In this document: positions 15,031-22,861 of the stretch, piece after piece
Numbering within the stretch: the stretch's first letter is position 1
Layout of the letters: each line of letters opens with the position of its first letter
NCBI GenBank assembly: GCA_902765975.1
Contig: CACXBO010000116.1
Span: 1-24,224, forward strand
Direction: 5' to 3'
DNA length: 24,224 bases
Origin: Oscillospiraceae bacterium
GTDB taxonomy: Bacteria > Bacillota > Clostridia > Oscillospirales > Oscillospiraceae
Position numbers and translations under genes: made by a program
Notes under the pieces: model-generated
The model's input: the letters and a program-made list of their open reading frames with translations, nothing else
What the model was told of the DNA's origin: nothing
Databases searched by the model: none

Positions 15031-16770
15031 TTACTCCCTTCCCGGCCTGGTTATCGCGCCGAAGCCGCAGAGCTGTGTGCATACGTCGCATCCGACGCAG
15101 AGCGTCTCGTCGATTACGGCTTTGCCGTTCTTAATGCTTATGGACGGGCATCCTATGCGCATACAGCTCTTGCAGCTTCTGCACTTCTCAGGATCGACTT
15201 TTACCGGCGGATTGTGCTTTACGTTCTTGAGGAGAGCGCAGGGTCTGCGGCTTATTATTACGCTCGGCTCCTTCGCTGCAAGCTCCTCTTTAACGGCCTC
15301 GTCGCACGCCTTGAGATCGTATGGATCGACAACGCGAACTCTCTTTATGCCCATTGCGCGGCAGAGGCTCTCAAGGTCGATCTTGCCCGCAGGGTCGCCG
15401 CGGAGGTTGAAGCCTGTCGTCGGGTTCTGCTGATGCCCGGTCATTCCTGTGATGGAGTTGTCGAGGATAATTACCGTCGAATTTGTCTGGTTATACGCAA
15501 TATTGGCAAGGCCGGTCATTCCGCTGTGCATAAAGGTCGAATCGCCGATAACGGCAACGGTATTACCCTCTGCAGACTCGCCGAGGGCCTTGTTAAAGCC
15601 GTGAAGCGCAGAGACCGAGGCTCCCATGCACAGCGTCATCTCCATCGCGGAGAGCGGCGCTACTGCTCCAAGAGTATAGCATCCTATATCGCCGAGAACA
15701 GTGACCTTGTTCTTCTTCAGAGTGTAAAACAGACCTCTGTGCGGGCAGCCGGAACACATAACCGGAGGTCTCGGAGGTATAGCCTCCTTGAGCGAAAGCG
15801 TGTTCTTTGGCTCATAGCCGAGCTTTTCGGCAATAATGGACTGGCTGAATTCGTCAATATTTGAGAATAGCTCCTTGCCAATGCAGCCGAGACCGAGAGA
15901 GCGAACGTGCGCCTCAATAAAGCCGTCGAGCTCCTCGACCACGTAAAGCTTCTCAACGGAAGCGGCAAAGTCTATTATCTTCTTTTCAGGCAGCGGCCAT
16001 ACCATGCCGAGCTTGAGAACAGGGTACAGGTCTCCGGCGATTTCCTTGACGTACTGATAGCTCGTTGAAGATGTTATTATGCCTATCGTTCTGTCTCTGC
16101 CGTCTTCTACCCTGTTGATTGTGCAGGTCTCAGCCCACTCGGCAAGCTTTCTCGTGCGCTCCTCGACGATAGGGTGACGCTTTTTTGCGTTTCCGGGCAT
16201 CATAACGTATTTGGCTATGTTCTTCTCATAGCTCTTCTCGAAAACGGCGCGCTCGCCCCTCTCGACTACGCTCTGAGAGTGAGCTACGCGGGTACACATT
16301 TTTATGATGACGGGGGTATCGAAGCTCTCGCTGAGCTCATAGGCAAGCTTTGCAAACTCGATCGCCTCGGATGAATCCGCCGGCTCAAGCATCGGCACCT
16401 TTGCCGCCATTGCGTGATGACGGCTGTCCTGCTCATTCTGGCTCGAATGCATACCTGGGTCGTCTGCAACGACGATCACCATTCCTGCGTTGACTCCGGT
16501 ATAGCTCATCGTGTAGAGAGGATCTGCGGCAACGTTAAGTCCGACGTGCTTCATTCCGCAAAAGCTTCTCTTCCCTGCAAGGCTCGCTCCGAAAGCGGCC
16601 TCCATCGCCACCTTCTCGTTCGGCGCCCACTCGCAGTAGATCTCAGGATACTTGGCGGCTTCTTCGGTCACCTCGGTACTCGGCGTGCCCGGATAGCTTG
16701 AAATAAACTGGCATCCGGCCTCGTACAGTCCTCTGGCAACGGCCTTATTGCCCAACATCAGCTCTTTCAT
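15031..16770 (-). CDS. iorA: Indolepyruvate:ferredoxin oxidoreductase, alpha subunit
   Basis: Large subunit carrying thiamine diphosphate and iron-sulfur clusters. It has 579 residues from the ATG at 16770. An in-frame TTG at 16785 is rejected because its bases form the GGAGG ribosome binding site of the ATG. Regions in order: the N-terminal pyrimidine-binding domain (NKAVARGLYEAG, YPGTPSTEV, EKVAMEAAFGASLAGKRS), a central transketolase-like domain, the diphosphate-binding GDIGCYTLGAVAPL ... CMGASVSALHGFNKA with GDSTFMHSGMTGL and a later NSITGMTGHQQNPT, and a C-terminal ferredoxin domain. That domain has eight cysteines at 530/533/536/541 and 558/561/564/568 for two [4Fe-4S] clusters. It is the first gene of the operon, behind a promoter at 16811-16839. 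Confidence 0.97.
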   Translation of the reverse strand: MKELMLGNKAVARGLYEAGCQFISSYPGTPSTEVTEEAAKYPEIYCEWAPNEKVAMEAAFGASLAGKRSFCGMKHVGLNVAADPLYTMSYTGVNAGMVIVVADDPGMHSSQNEQDSRHHAMAAKVPMLEPADSSEAIEFAKLAYELSESFDTPVIIKMCTRVAHSQSVVERGERAVFEKSYEKNIAKYVMMPGNAKKRHPIVEERTRKLAEWAETCTINRVEDGRDRTIGIITSSTSYQYVKEIAGDLYPVLKLGMVWPLPEKKIIDFAASVEKLYVVEELDGFIEAHVRSLGLGCIGKELFSNIDEFSQSIIAEKLGYEPKNTLSLKEAIPPRPPVMCSGCPHRGLFYTLKKNKVTVLGDIGCYTLGAVAPLSAMEMTLCMGASVSALHGFNKALGESAEGNTVAVIGDSTFMHSGMTGLANIAYNQTNSTVIILDNSITGMTGHQQNPTTGFNLRGDPAGKIDLESLCRAMGIKRVRVVDPYDLKACDEAVKEELAAKEPSVIISRRPCALLKNVKHNPPVKVDPEKCRSCKSCMRIGCPSISIKNGKAVIDETLCVGCDVCTQLCGFGAITRPGRE

Positions 16771-16810
16771 TTTCGGATCCTCCAAAAACCCATAATTTAC
16801 AATTTAACGC

Positions 16811-16839
16811 ATTATAGCATAAAAGCGTCCTTTTGTCCA
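16811..16839 (-). promoter_or_regulatory. Promoter of the iorA operon with extended -10
   Basis: On the minus strand TGGACA (16834-16839), a 17-base spacer and TATAAT (16811-16816), with TGC directly before the -10 making an extended -10 element. The predicted leader to the iorA ATG is about 35 bases. Confidence 0.85.
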
Positions 16840-16857
16840 CAGCAAATGATGGTACAC

Positions 16858-16886
16858 TTGACACAAGACGGCGATTAGAATATAGT
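16858..16886 (+). promoter_or_regulatory. Promoter of the thioesterase-MATE-xth operon
   Basis: TTGACA (16858-16863), 17 bases, then TATAGT (16881-16886). Its -35 lies only 18 bases from the -35 of the opposite iorA promoter. GGAGG at 16913-16917 sits 6 bases before the ATG at 16924, giving a leader of about 30 bases. Confidence 0.85.
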
Positions 16887-16923
16887 ATAAATATATCTTT
16901 TTTGCCCAATTTGGAGGATTATT

Positions 16924-17649
16924 ATGGACTCTAAGTACACCAAAACCATTCTTGTCGAACCGAGCAGATGCGACAGCCGTTCACTTCTCTCCTATGCTCA
17001 CACCTTCTCCGTCCTTCAGGATATAGCGGGCGAACATGCTGAGAGATTAGGCATAGGGCTTAAAGATCTTATGGAAAAAGGTCTCTTCTGGCTTACGGTC
17101 AAAACCAAGGTAAGGTATTATAAAAGACCATTTATGCTCTCCCCAGTTACGCTTAGTACCTGGCCGGAACAGCCCGATAGAGTCAGGGCAAACAGGGACT
17201 ACGTAATCTCTTCCGAAGGCGAAACTCTTATCGAGGGCAAAACGGAATGGGCGGTCCTGTCCATCGACAGTGGGCGTCCGCAGCCTTTGACGGGCGTCTA
17301 TCCCTCCGCTCTTGAGTTTTCGGAGCAGGCTGTTCTGCCTGAGCCGTTTCTGCGTATCGGCCCCGATTTCTCCTGCGCCGAAGATTTCGGCGAATACACC
17401 GTCCGTTCGACGGACGTCGATCTCGGTATGCATATGAACAACTCCGCTTACGTCCACGCTCTTTTCGGGCTTTTCAGCCTGAAGGAGCTTAACGGGATGG
17501 ACATTTATGAAGTCGAGGTCGCATTCAGAAGTCCTGCGTTCGAGGGGCAGACGATCAGGTATAAAAAGCGTATCAGCAACGGTTATATTGATATTTCCGG
17601 CTGCGTTGAGGATAAAAACGTGTTCTTGGCGAGGATAACGCTCAGATAA
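16924..17649 (+). CDS. Acyl-ACP thioesterase (FatA/FatB-like double hotdog)
   Basis: Releases free fatty acids from acyl carrier protein. The 241 residues form two hotdog halves. The N-terminal one contains YAHTFSVLQDIAGEHAERLG, the long hotdog helix, and GLFWLTVKTKVRYYKRP. The C-terminal one begins near 160 with RSTDVDLGMHMNNSAYVHAL (162-181); the Asp-x-x-x-H-x-N-N pattern corresponds to the active-site loop of plant and bacterial acyl-ACP thioesterases. There is no signal sequence, so it is cytoplasmic. Its stop overlaps the MATE gene start by one base (TAATG). Preferred chain length cannot be told. In anaerobes these enzymes set the supply of free fatty acids for membrane remodelling; that role here is inferred. 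Confidence 0.9.
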   Translation: MDSKYTKTILVEPSRCDSRSLLSYAHTFSVLQDIAGEHAERLGIGLKDLMEKGLFWLTVKTKVRYYKRPFMLSPVTLSTWPEQPDRVRANRDYVISSEGETLIEGKTEWAVLSIDSGRPQPLTGVYPSALEFSEQAVLPEPFLRIGPDFSCAEDFGEYTVRSTDVDLGMHMNNSAYVHALFGLFSLKELNGMDIYEVEVAFRSPAFEGQTIRYKKRISNGYIDISGCVEDKNVFLARITLR

Positions 17650-19022
17650 TGGAAAAAGATTTGCGCAGACCGTCGCTTGCCCGCGAAATTATCTCTCTGG
17701 CATGGCCCACTATGACGGAACAGCTTATGTACACCGCCGTTCAATATATAGACACCGCTATGGTAGGCTCGCTCGGGACGGCCGCCGTCGCCGCTGTAGG
17801 CTCCACTACAACGGTCAACTGGCTGATAGGCTCAACTATCAACGCCTTCGGAGTCGGTTTTTTGAGCTATATCTCGCGCAGCAGAGGCGCTGGCAAGGCG
17901 GAGAAGGTACGTTCCGCTTCAGTTCAGGCAATACTGATATCAATCGTAATCGGTCTATGCTTCACATGCCTGACTCTCTCTCTCAGCGGCGTTATACCTG
18001 TTTGGATGCAGGTCGACGAAGCGATCAGACCGCTCGCAGGCAGGTATTTCTTTATTCTGTATCTGCCTACGCTTTTCCGAACTGCTATGATCATTTTCGG
18101 AGCGGAGCTTCGGGCAGTGGGGGATACAAAAACGCCTATGCGAGTCGGCATAATTATGAATGTTGTAAACGTAGTTTTGAATTTCCTTTTGATCTTTAAG
18201 ACAAGGCAGCTAAGTCTTTTCGGTCTCAGCTTTGTTCTACCCGGGCTTGGGCGAGGCGTCTCGGGAGCAGCTGAAGCGAGCGCAGTCAGCTTCATCGTCG
18301 GCGCATTGCTTATCTCCCGCGCCGTCTGGCGTCATCCGGAGCTTACGCCTCGCGGTCAAAGGCTCAGGCCTGACAAGGAAGTGCTTCTCGCCGCTCTCAG
18401 GGTCGCAATTCCGAATATGTTCCAAAGATTTGCCACGAGCCTCGGCTACGTCGCCTTTGCCGCAATGATAAACTCTCTCGGAGAGATATCCACCGCGGCG
18501 CATACGGTGGCGAACACGGTCGAGTCCGCATTTTACGTACCGGGTTACGGGATGCAGGCTGCGGCTGCAACGCTTACAGGTGAGGCCGTTGGCGCCGGAA
18601 GGAAAAAGCGCAAGGATGCTCTCTCCGGAATGATAATAATCATTGAGGTCTCGCTGATGACAGTCTCCGGAGCTCTGCTGTTTATTTTTGCGCCGCAAAT
18701 GGCGTCTCTTTTCTCCGACGACGCAGAAGTCATCTCTCTCGGCAGTCTCGTCCTCCGTATGGTGGCGCTCTCTGAACCCTTTTACGGAGTTTCGATAGTA
18801 ATTGAGGGCATGATGCAGGGCGAAGGCGAAACAAGGCTTCCGTTCGTTTTCAATGTCATCGGCATGTGGCTTGTCCGAATCGTCGGGACCTATATCTGCA
18901 CTCGCCGCCTCGGACTCGGGCTTGAATACGCATGGGGCTGTATGATAGCGCACAATCTCATTCTGTTTATATGTTACAGCGTCTGTCACAGGATAAGGCG
19001 CAGAAAAGGAGCTATGCTATGA
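17649..19022 (+). CDS. MATE family multidrug/metabolite efflux transporter
   Basis: Integral membrane antiporter (457 aa) that exports organic cations or other small molecules using a Na+ or H+ gradient. The protein is strongly hydrophobic, with about 12 predicted segments in two similar halves. The start region (SLAWPTMTEQLMYTAVQYIDTAMVGSLG, read in two blocks) is the typical MatE beginning, with the conserved Pro in the first helix and VGxLG at the second. The second half opens with LRVAIPNMFQRFATSLGYVAF and repeats the AAHTVANTVES pattern. It is coupled to the thioesterase upstream and to xth downstream (ATGA overlap). The substrate is unknown. Confidence 0.93.
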   Translation: MEKDLRRPSLAREIISLAWPTMTEQLMYTAVQYIDTAMVGSLGTAAVAAVGSTTTVNWLIGSTINAFGVGFLSYISRSRGAGKAEKVRSASVQAILISIVIGLCFTCLTLSLSGVIPVWMQVDEAIRPLAGRYFFILYLPTLFRTAMIIFGAELRAVGDTKTPMRVGIIMNVVNVVLNFLLIFKTRQLSLFGLSFVLPGLGRGVSGAAEASAVSFIVGALLISRAVWRHPELTPRGQRLRPDKEVLLAALRVAIPNMFQRFATSLGYVAFAAMINSLGEISTAAHTVANTVESAFYVPGYGMQAAAATLTGEAVGAGRKKRKDALSGMIIIIEVSLMTVSGALLFIFAPQMASLFSDDAEVISLGSLVLRMVALSEPFYGVSIVIEGMMQGEGETRLPFVFNVIGMWLVRIVGTYICTRRLGLGLEYAWGCMIAHNLILFICYSVCHRIRRRKGAML

Positions 19023-19774
19023 AGCTTATTTCTTGGAACGTGAACGGACTCAGAGCCTGCATAACGAAGGGATTTCTGGATTTCGTAAAGGAGGCGGATC
19101 CGGACGTGATATGCCTTAACGAAACGAAGATGAAGCCCGAGCAGGCCGACTTTGAGCTTCCGGGCTACGAGCGTTATTGGAACAGCGCCGATAAGGCGGG
19201 CTATTCCGGAGTAGCGATATTTACAAAAAAAATCCCCGAAACCGTTAATTACGATTTCGGAGACGATATACACCGTCATGAGGGCAGAGTTATAACTGCC
19301 GATTACGGTGATTTTTATCTCATTTCCTGCTACACTCCCAATTCTCAGGACGGGCTCAAGCGGCTCGATTACAGAATGGTCTGGGAGGATGATTTCCGCA
19401 ATTATCTAAAGGAACTTGACGCCGTCAAGCCCTTAATTCTCTGCGGCGATCTCAACGTGGCGCACGAGGAGATAGATATCAAAAATCCGCAGTCCAACAG
19501 GCATAATTCCGGCTTTACAGATGAAGAGCGCGGGAAAATGACCGAGCTTCTTCAAAGCGGCTTCGTCGACTCCTTCCGTTATCTGCATCCCGACGCACGC
19601 GACGTTTATTCCTGGTGGAGCTATCGCTTCAGGGCAAGGGAAAAAAACGTCGGCTGGCGCATAGATTACTTCATTCTCTCGGAAAGGATGAAAGAAAGGA
19701 TAGTCCGCTCTGAGATACTTACCGACGTTTTCGGCTCGGACCACTGCCCAGTTCTGCTTGAAATAACCGACTGA
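19019..19774 (+). CDS. xth: Exodeoxyribonuclease III / AP endonuclease
   Basis: Base-excision repair enzyme that cuts at abasic sites and has 3'-5' exonuclease activity on double-stranded DNA. The 251 residues from the ATG at 19019 match the family: WNVNGLRA near the start, LNETKMK with the metal-binding Glu (the first residue of the usual QETK is Asn here), YSGVAIFTK, CYTPNSQDGLKRLDYR, the GDLNVAHEEIDIKNP active-site segment, WSYRFRAREKNVGWRIDY, and the terminal SDHCPVLLEI catalytic His region. The frame is open further upstream, but GGAGC lies before this ATG and the family N-terminus begins here. It overlaps the MATE stop by 4 bases and ends just before the nested palindrome. Confidence 0.97.
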   Translation: MKLISWNVNGLRACITKGFLDFVKEADPDVICLNETKMKPEQADFELPGYERYWNSADKAGYSGVAIFTKKIPETVNYDFGDDIHRHEGRVITADYGDFYLISCYTPNSQDGLKRLDYRMVWEDDFRNYLKELDAVKPLILCGDLNVAHEEIDIKNPQSNRHNSGFTDEERGKMTELLQSGFVDSFRYLHPDARDVYSWWSYRFRAREKNVGWRIDYFILSERMKERIVRSEILTDVFGSDHCPVLLEITD

Positions 19775-19778
19775 TAAA

Positions 19779-19900
19779 GGGGCTGTAGCAAAAAAGCCCC
19801 ATAAATACACGGAGCCGAGGCGGCTGAAAAGAGTGATATGTACCCTCTTTACTGGACAGCCAGTAAGGAGGGTACATATCATTTTGCTACAGCCCTTTTT
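19779..19900. repeat. Nested inverted-repeat element (MITE-like or compound terminator) between convergent genes
   Basis: About 120 bases fill the space between the stops of xth (+) and the adhesin (-). A continuous right arm, 19860-19895 (36 bases), pairs with two left blocks: 19834-19855 (22 bases, one mismatch that is a G-U wobble in plus-strand RNA, tetraloop ACAG at 19856-19859) and 19780-19793 (GGGCTGTAGCAAAA, 14/14). The two left blocks are split by a 40-base insert. The insert offers its own hairpin, AGCCG-agg-CGGCT at 19813-19825, and a competing GGGGCT/AGCCCC pair at 19779-19784 and 19795-19800. T-runs after the right arm on the plus strand and a weaker one on the minus strand suit a bidirectional terminator. 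No clear target-site duplication was seen. Confidence 0.8.
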
Positions 19901-19903
19901 GAG

Positions 19904-22708
19904 TTATTCGTGCTTTCTTATCTTTATTGATAATGCTGCAATGATCGCCGCTCCCATAACTGAAAGAGCAAGCCAGAAAAGGATACAGTTCGTGTCTCCG
20001 GTATCCGGGATATAATCTAAAGGCGTTTCATCATCGAGCTTTTCATCCGTTTCCGTCTGTGGTTTCTGAGTTGGCTCAGGCTCCGGTTCGGGTTCCGGCT
20101 CCGGCTCCGGCTCAGCTTCCGGTTCGGGCGTAGGCTCTGAACTGGAATAGTATCCGTTTGCATAGTCTATACGCACTTCGTCCGAATGAATTTCTCTTTC
20201 TGCGATACGGCTGGGTTCAAGCGTTCCGTCAATTTTTGTCTCATATCTATCGTCGCCTCCCGTCTGCACGGTTTTGATCCTCGTTCCGTTCGGGAGTCCT
20301 AAAATCTTGATCTTTTCCCCATGTCCGAGGGTAAAAGTAGCGAATACCGAACCGGTACCCGATCCGGAGGCAGCTTCGTTTTCACGCTCTCCCAAGGATG
20401 CGTTCATCTTGATAGTTCCTCCTTCAGGATAACGTGACCCCTCGACCCTGTACTCCGTCGGGATCTCAATTTCGGGATGTGAAAACTCAAGTATAAAATC
20501 AAACGTGTCTGTTCTTGGCGCTTCTCCGTAGATCTCCTCGGTCAGAATAAGATCGTAGGCCAAGGGCTCCGGCTCTGGTATGGGCGGCGCGGGAGGCGCA
20601 TCATGCGGATACTCGTACACCGTCAGCTCTTCATAATGCCAAACCGCACTGGATGAGGAGGATGTTTCTCTTCTCTCTCTGTAGACCGTCTCTGTTTCCG
20701 GATCCTCAACCTCAAGAGTAAGCTCAAAGCTCAGTCCCAGAGTTCTCTCTCCTTCTTCTATGGTAACCAGCGTTTGAGTTTCCGCGACGTCTCCGCTCTC
20801 AGCTACGAGGAAGTACGCCGCTCTTGTCAGTTCCTGCATTCCGCTAAGTGTGATAGCGACACTGTCGCCGTTTTTAAGACTCAGACCCGTTATCTTGCAG
20901 AGAGGTTTGCCTTCCGTATTCTCGATAACTGTTCCTGTTTTGGATTCGCCTTCGCCGTATGCCGCGATTACTTCTACGTTGCCTCTGAATCTGTCGTAAG
21001 GAATATCCAATACAAACGAGATATCAGCATCATACGTCTCTCCGTCCGTACCTTTTACCGTTATGGATGGCGTAACAAGGTCTTTGTCCATAAGCAGTTC
21101 TGTATTCTCTCCGGACGCAAGCTCGCCTGCGTCCCCTTTTGCAATAATGAGCTGATACAGGTTGGACGCGAGTCTGAGCTTCGCGTAGATTTCCGGATAG
21201 CTCTCTATATCCTCGTCCGTCAGTTTATGTTCCTCCTTGAACTGATCGCTGTAGACCCACACCGGATCAGAGGAGAGTACGGGGATATCGTTGTGTCCGC
21301 TGCTTGCATAGTGCCAGATGGCGTTTTGCGTTACCGCTTCAGCAACGCCCTCCGTAAGTGCATCAAGGCTGCCCTCGTATCCGAGACTTCTCACCCACGA
21401 GCTGAACGACTCAAGACTCCCGGCGTTATTCGCCGTACACCAAAAGCCGTTTATTGCTATGCTTTTTATTGCCGCTTCAGCTCCGGGCTTAATATCGATA
21501 TAGTGCATATCGTCCGCATTGACCATTTTGAAAACCATATCCGGATTGGCGCCGACGCTTCTGTCTGCACAAAAAGCATAATGGAGATTATATTCAGAGT
21601 CGGACAGGACCTGCATTTCAAAGTCATGTCCCTCGGTATAGATAAAGCAGGCGAAGTTCCCAAAAAGGTAGTATGGCGTTGTCTTGGCATATACGAGCCT
21701 GTCTGGAACTGTGTTTTCCGGTACAAGACTAGCATACAGGCTTCTGAACAAACTGACGAATCCCGGATTGATAAAATACATTATCTCCGAGCCGCCTACG
21801 TCTGTACCTTCGCCCTCTGCAATCGACAGATCCGGAGTAATAGGGTTCAGAGAAAGAGCTCCGTTGTCGTCGGTTGGAACGATATTGCTGACAGCAAGCG
21901 TAATGCTTCCGTTCCTGGTGATCCGTTTTTCATATTCTTTAATAACCGTGCGACGAGTCGTTGTCGTCACGTTTGCCCTCGACGACTCTGCAGTTTTTAC
22001 CGTTTTTACTTTTATTCCGCCCGGAAGGTCCTCTTCAACGGTTAGTGTGTATGTCTTTGAGCCGTCTTCTCCTTCCGTTATTTCGAGTTCATCGAGGTGT
22101 TCCAGCATATCTGCCGGAAGCGACTCTGCCACTTCTGTATTCTCCGTTGTTTCTGTTACCGTGGTCTTAAAGCCGCAGACTGTTCCGCTGTCATCAGTCA
22201 ACTGCTCGCTCTTCCACGTCGCTGTTCCGTCGGGTGATACGTAAACACCGTTTTCTTCCGTATATCCCTCCGGCGGAACGTCGGTCAGCAGATCGCCGTT
22301 TATCTCATTTGTGGATGATTCTCCGAAAGCGCCGGAGGCCATAATTCCCATCTGCCCATAATCGCCGGATTCGGTTCTTACCTCGTCAGGTTGAACTTCT
22401 ATTTCTCCGACGGATGGGGCTGTAGTTCTCACTCCGTCGGTAACGGCTTTTATGCTCAAAGGTCTGCCCTTTTCATCGCTCTCCGATGAAGTCAATACGG
22501 TCTCAACCTCTCGGCTCAACTCGCTGCCGTCTTCATCAAACGTAACAGTCGTCGTTCTCTCTCCAATAACGACACCGTTTTCATCTGTTATCGGCTCACC
22601 GGATACTTCAGTCCGGACACCGCCTTCAGCTAATGCGGGCGTAGGCACAGCGATAACTAAAATCGCCGCAACTATCAAAGCAAAAAACCTACATCTGTTT
22701 TTCCACAT
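19904..22708 (-). CDS. Sortase-anchored thioester-domain (TQXA) surface adhesin with Pro-Glu stalk
   Basis: A large wall-attached surface protein of 934 residues from the ATG at 22708. The frame continues to 22756, but AGGGGA precedes this ATG and the signal peptide begins right after it (MWKNRCRFFALIVAAILV ... ALA). Residues 30-300 are Thr/Glu-rich and contain a weak repeat (ITDENGVVIGERTTTVT at 40-56 and LTDDSGTVCGFKTTVTE at 170-186). A thioester domain follows, with a YAFCADRS cysteine at 380 and TQNAIW at 460-465, whose Gln would form the bond. The segment at about 720-850 (YDLILTEE..., DTFDFILEF) resembles the pilin-type DUF7601 fold. A Pro-Glu spacer lies at 859-880, then the sorting signal IPDTG at 900-904, a hydrophobic helix and the tail KIRKHE. 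Thioester domains of this class bond covalently to host or matrix amines. No sortase gene is in the window, and the ligand is unknown. Confidence 0.88.
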   Translation of the reverse strand: MWKNRCRFFALIVAAILVIAVPTPALAEGGVRTEVSGEPITDENGVVIGERTTTVTFDEDGSELSREVETVLTSSESDEKGRPLSIKAVTDGVRTTAPSVGEIEVQPDEVRTESGDYGQMGIMASGAFGESSTNEINGDLLTDVPPEGYTEENGVYVSPDGTATWKSEQLTDDSGTVCGFKTTVTETTENTEVAESLPADMLEHLDELEITEGEDGSKTYTLTVEEDLPGGIKVKTVKTAESSRANVTTTTRRTVIKEYEKRITRNGSITLAVSNIVPTDDNGALSLNPITPDLSIAEGEGTDVGGSEIMYFINPGFVSLFRSLYASLVPENTVPDRLVYAKTTPYYLFGNFACFIYTEGHDFEMQVLSDSEYNLHYAFCADRSVGANPDMVFKMVNADDMHYIDIKPGAEAAIKSIAINGFWCTANNAGSLESFSSWVRSLGYEGSLDALTEGVAEAVTQNAIWHYASSGHNDIPVLSSDPVWVYSDQFKEEHKLTDEDIESYPEIYAKLRLASNLYQLIIAKGDAGELASGENTELLMDKDLVTPSITVKGTDGETYDADISFVLDIPYDRFRGNVEVIAAYGEGESKTGTVIENTEGKPLCKITGLSLKNGDSVAITLSGMQELTRAAYFLVAESGDVAETQTLVTIEEGERTLGLSFELTLEVEDPETETVYRERRETSSSSSAVWHYEELTVYEYPHDAPPAPPIPEPEPLAYDLILTEEIYGEAPRTDTFDFILEFSHPEIEIPTEYRVEGSRYPEGGTIKMNASLGERENEAASGSGTGSVFATFTLGHGEKIKILGLPNGTRIKTVQTGGDDRYETKIDGTLEPSRIAEREIHSDEVRIDYANGYYSSSEPTPEPEAEPEPEPEPEPEPEPTQKPQTETDEKLDDETPLDYIPDTGDTNCILFWLALSVMGAAIIAALSIKIRKHE
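20073..20133 (-). repeat. Six-base repeat encoding the adhesin Pro-Glu wall-spanning stalk
   Basis: Tandem GGCTCC/GGTTCN units (plus-strand view) encode the Glu-Pro run before the sorting signal. It matches in unit and codon choice the repeat at 6178-6276 in the LCP gene. Slippage would lengthen or shorten the stalk in frame. Confidence 0.8.
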
Positions 22709-22761
22709 AAAGGTTTTCCCCTTTCTCTTCTCAATCAGAGTAGAATATATCGTCAAATTTA

Positions 22762-22791
22762 ATTATATACCGCATAAGGCGGTCGTGTCAA
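22762..22791 (-). promoter_or_regulatory. Adhesin promoter with palindrome in the spacer
   Basis: On the minus strand TTGACA (22786-22791), an 18-base spacer and TATAAT (22762-22767). The spacer holds an inverted repeat, ACCGC and GCGGT separated by 5 bases (22769-22783), which touches the -10 and could be an operator for a repressor. The leader to the ATG is about 48 bases. Confidence 0.85.
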
Positions 22792-22819
22792 TAATCAGTC
22801 AATTTTTAAGTTTGCGTGC

Positions 22820-22861
22820 AAATATTTGCCGCCTTGTTTCACGACAAGGCGGCAAATATTT
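22820..22861 (-). terminator. Perfect 18-bp hairpin overlapping the DUF4349 gene stop codon
   Basis: Bases 22820-22837 and 22844-22861 are exact reverse complements around a 6-base loop. The stem base is AAATATTT and the centre is GCCGCC-rich. Two bases of the TAA stop (22860-22862) lie inside the arm. There is no separate U-run after the stem on the minus strand; the Us are in the stem itself. Termination or mRNA end protection is likely. Confidence 0.75.

Noticed and set aside
14902..15864. Open frame of 320 codons on the plus strand opposite iorA/iorB
   Set aside because: It lies within strongly conserved iorA and iorB coding sequence on the other strand. The product has no domain and looks like reversed codon bias.
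16771..16785. Upstream TTG start for iorA
   Set aside because: The TTGGAGG bases are the ribosome binding site of the ATG at 16770, so they cannot also be a sensible start.
18237..18989. Open frame of 250 codons on the minus strand opposite the MATE gene
   Set aside because: The composition is polar and disordered, with no family resemblance. The MATE reading frame on the plus strand explains the region.
19433..20015. Two short frames whose products both begin MICTL...TG.PV.RVHI, on opposite strands
   Set aside because: They resemble each other only because both are read from the two arms of the inverted repeat. I do not consider them genes or a transposase remnant.
20774..22045. Open frame of 423 codons on the plus strand opposite the adhesin gene
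   Set aside because: It is antisense to a well-supported surface protein. The translation is rich in Cys, Arg and Phe with no recognisable domain, and there is no ribosome binding site or promoter.
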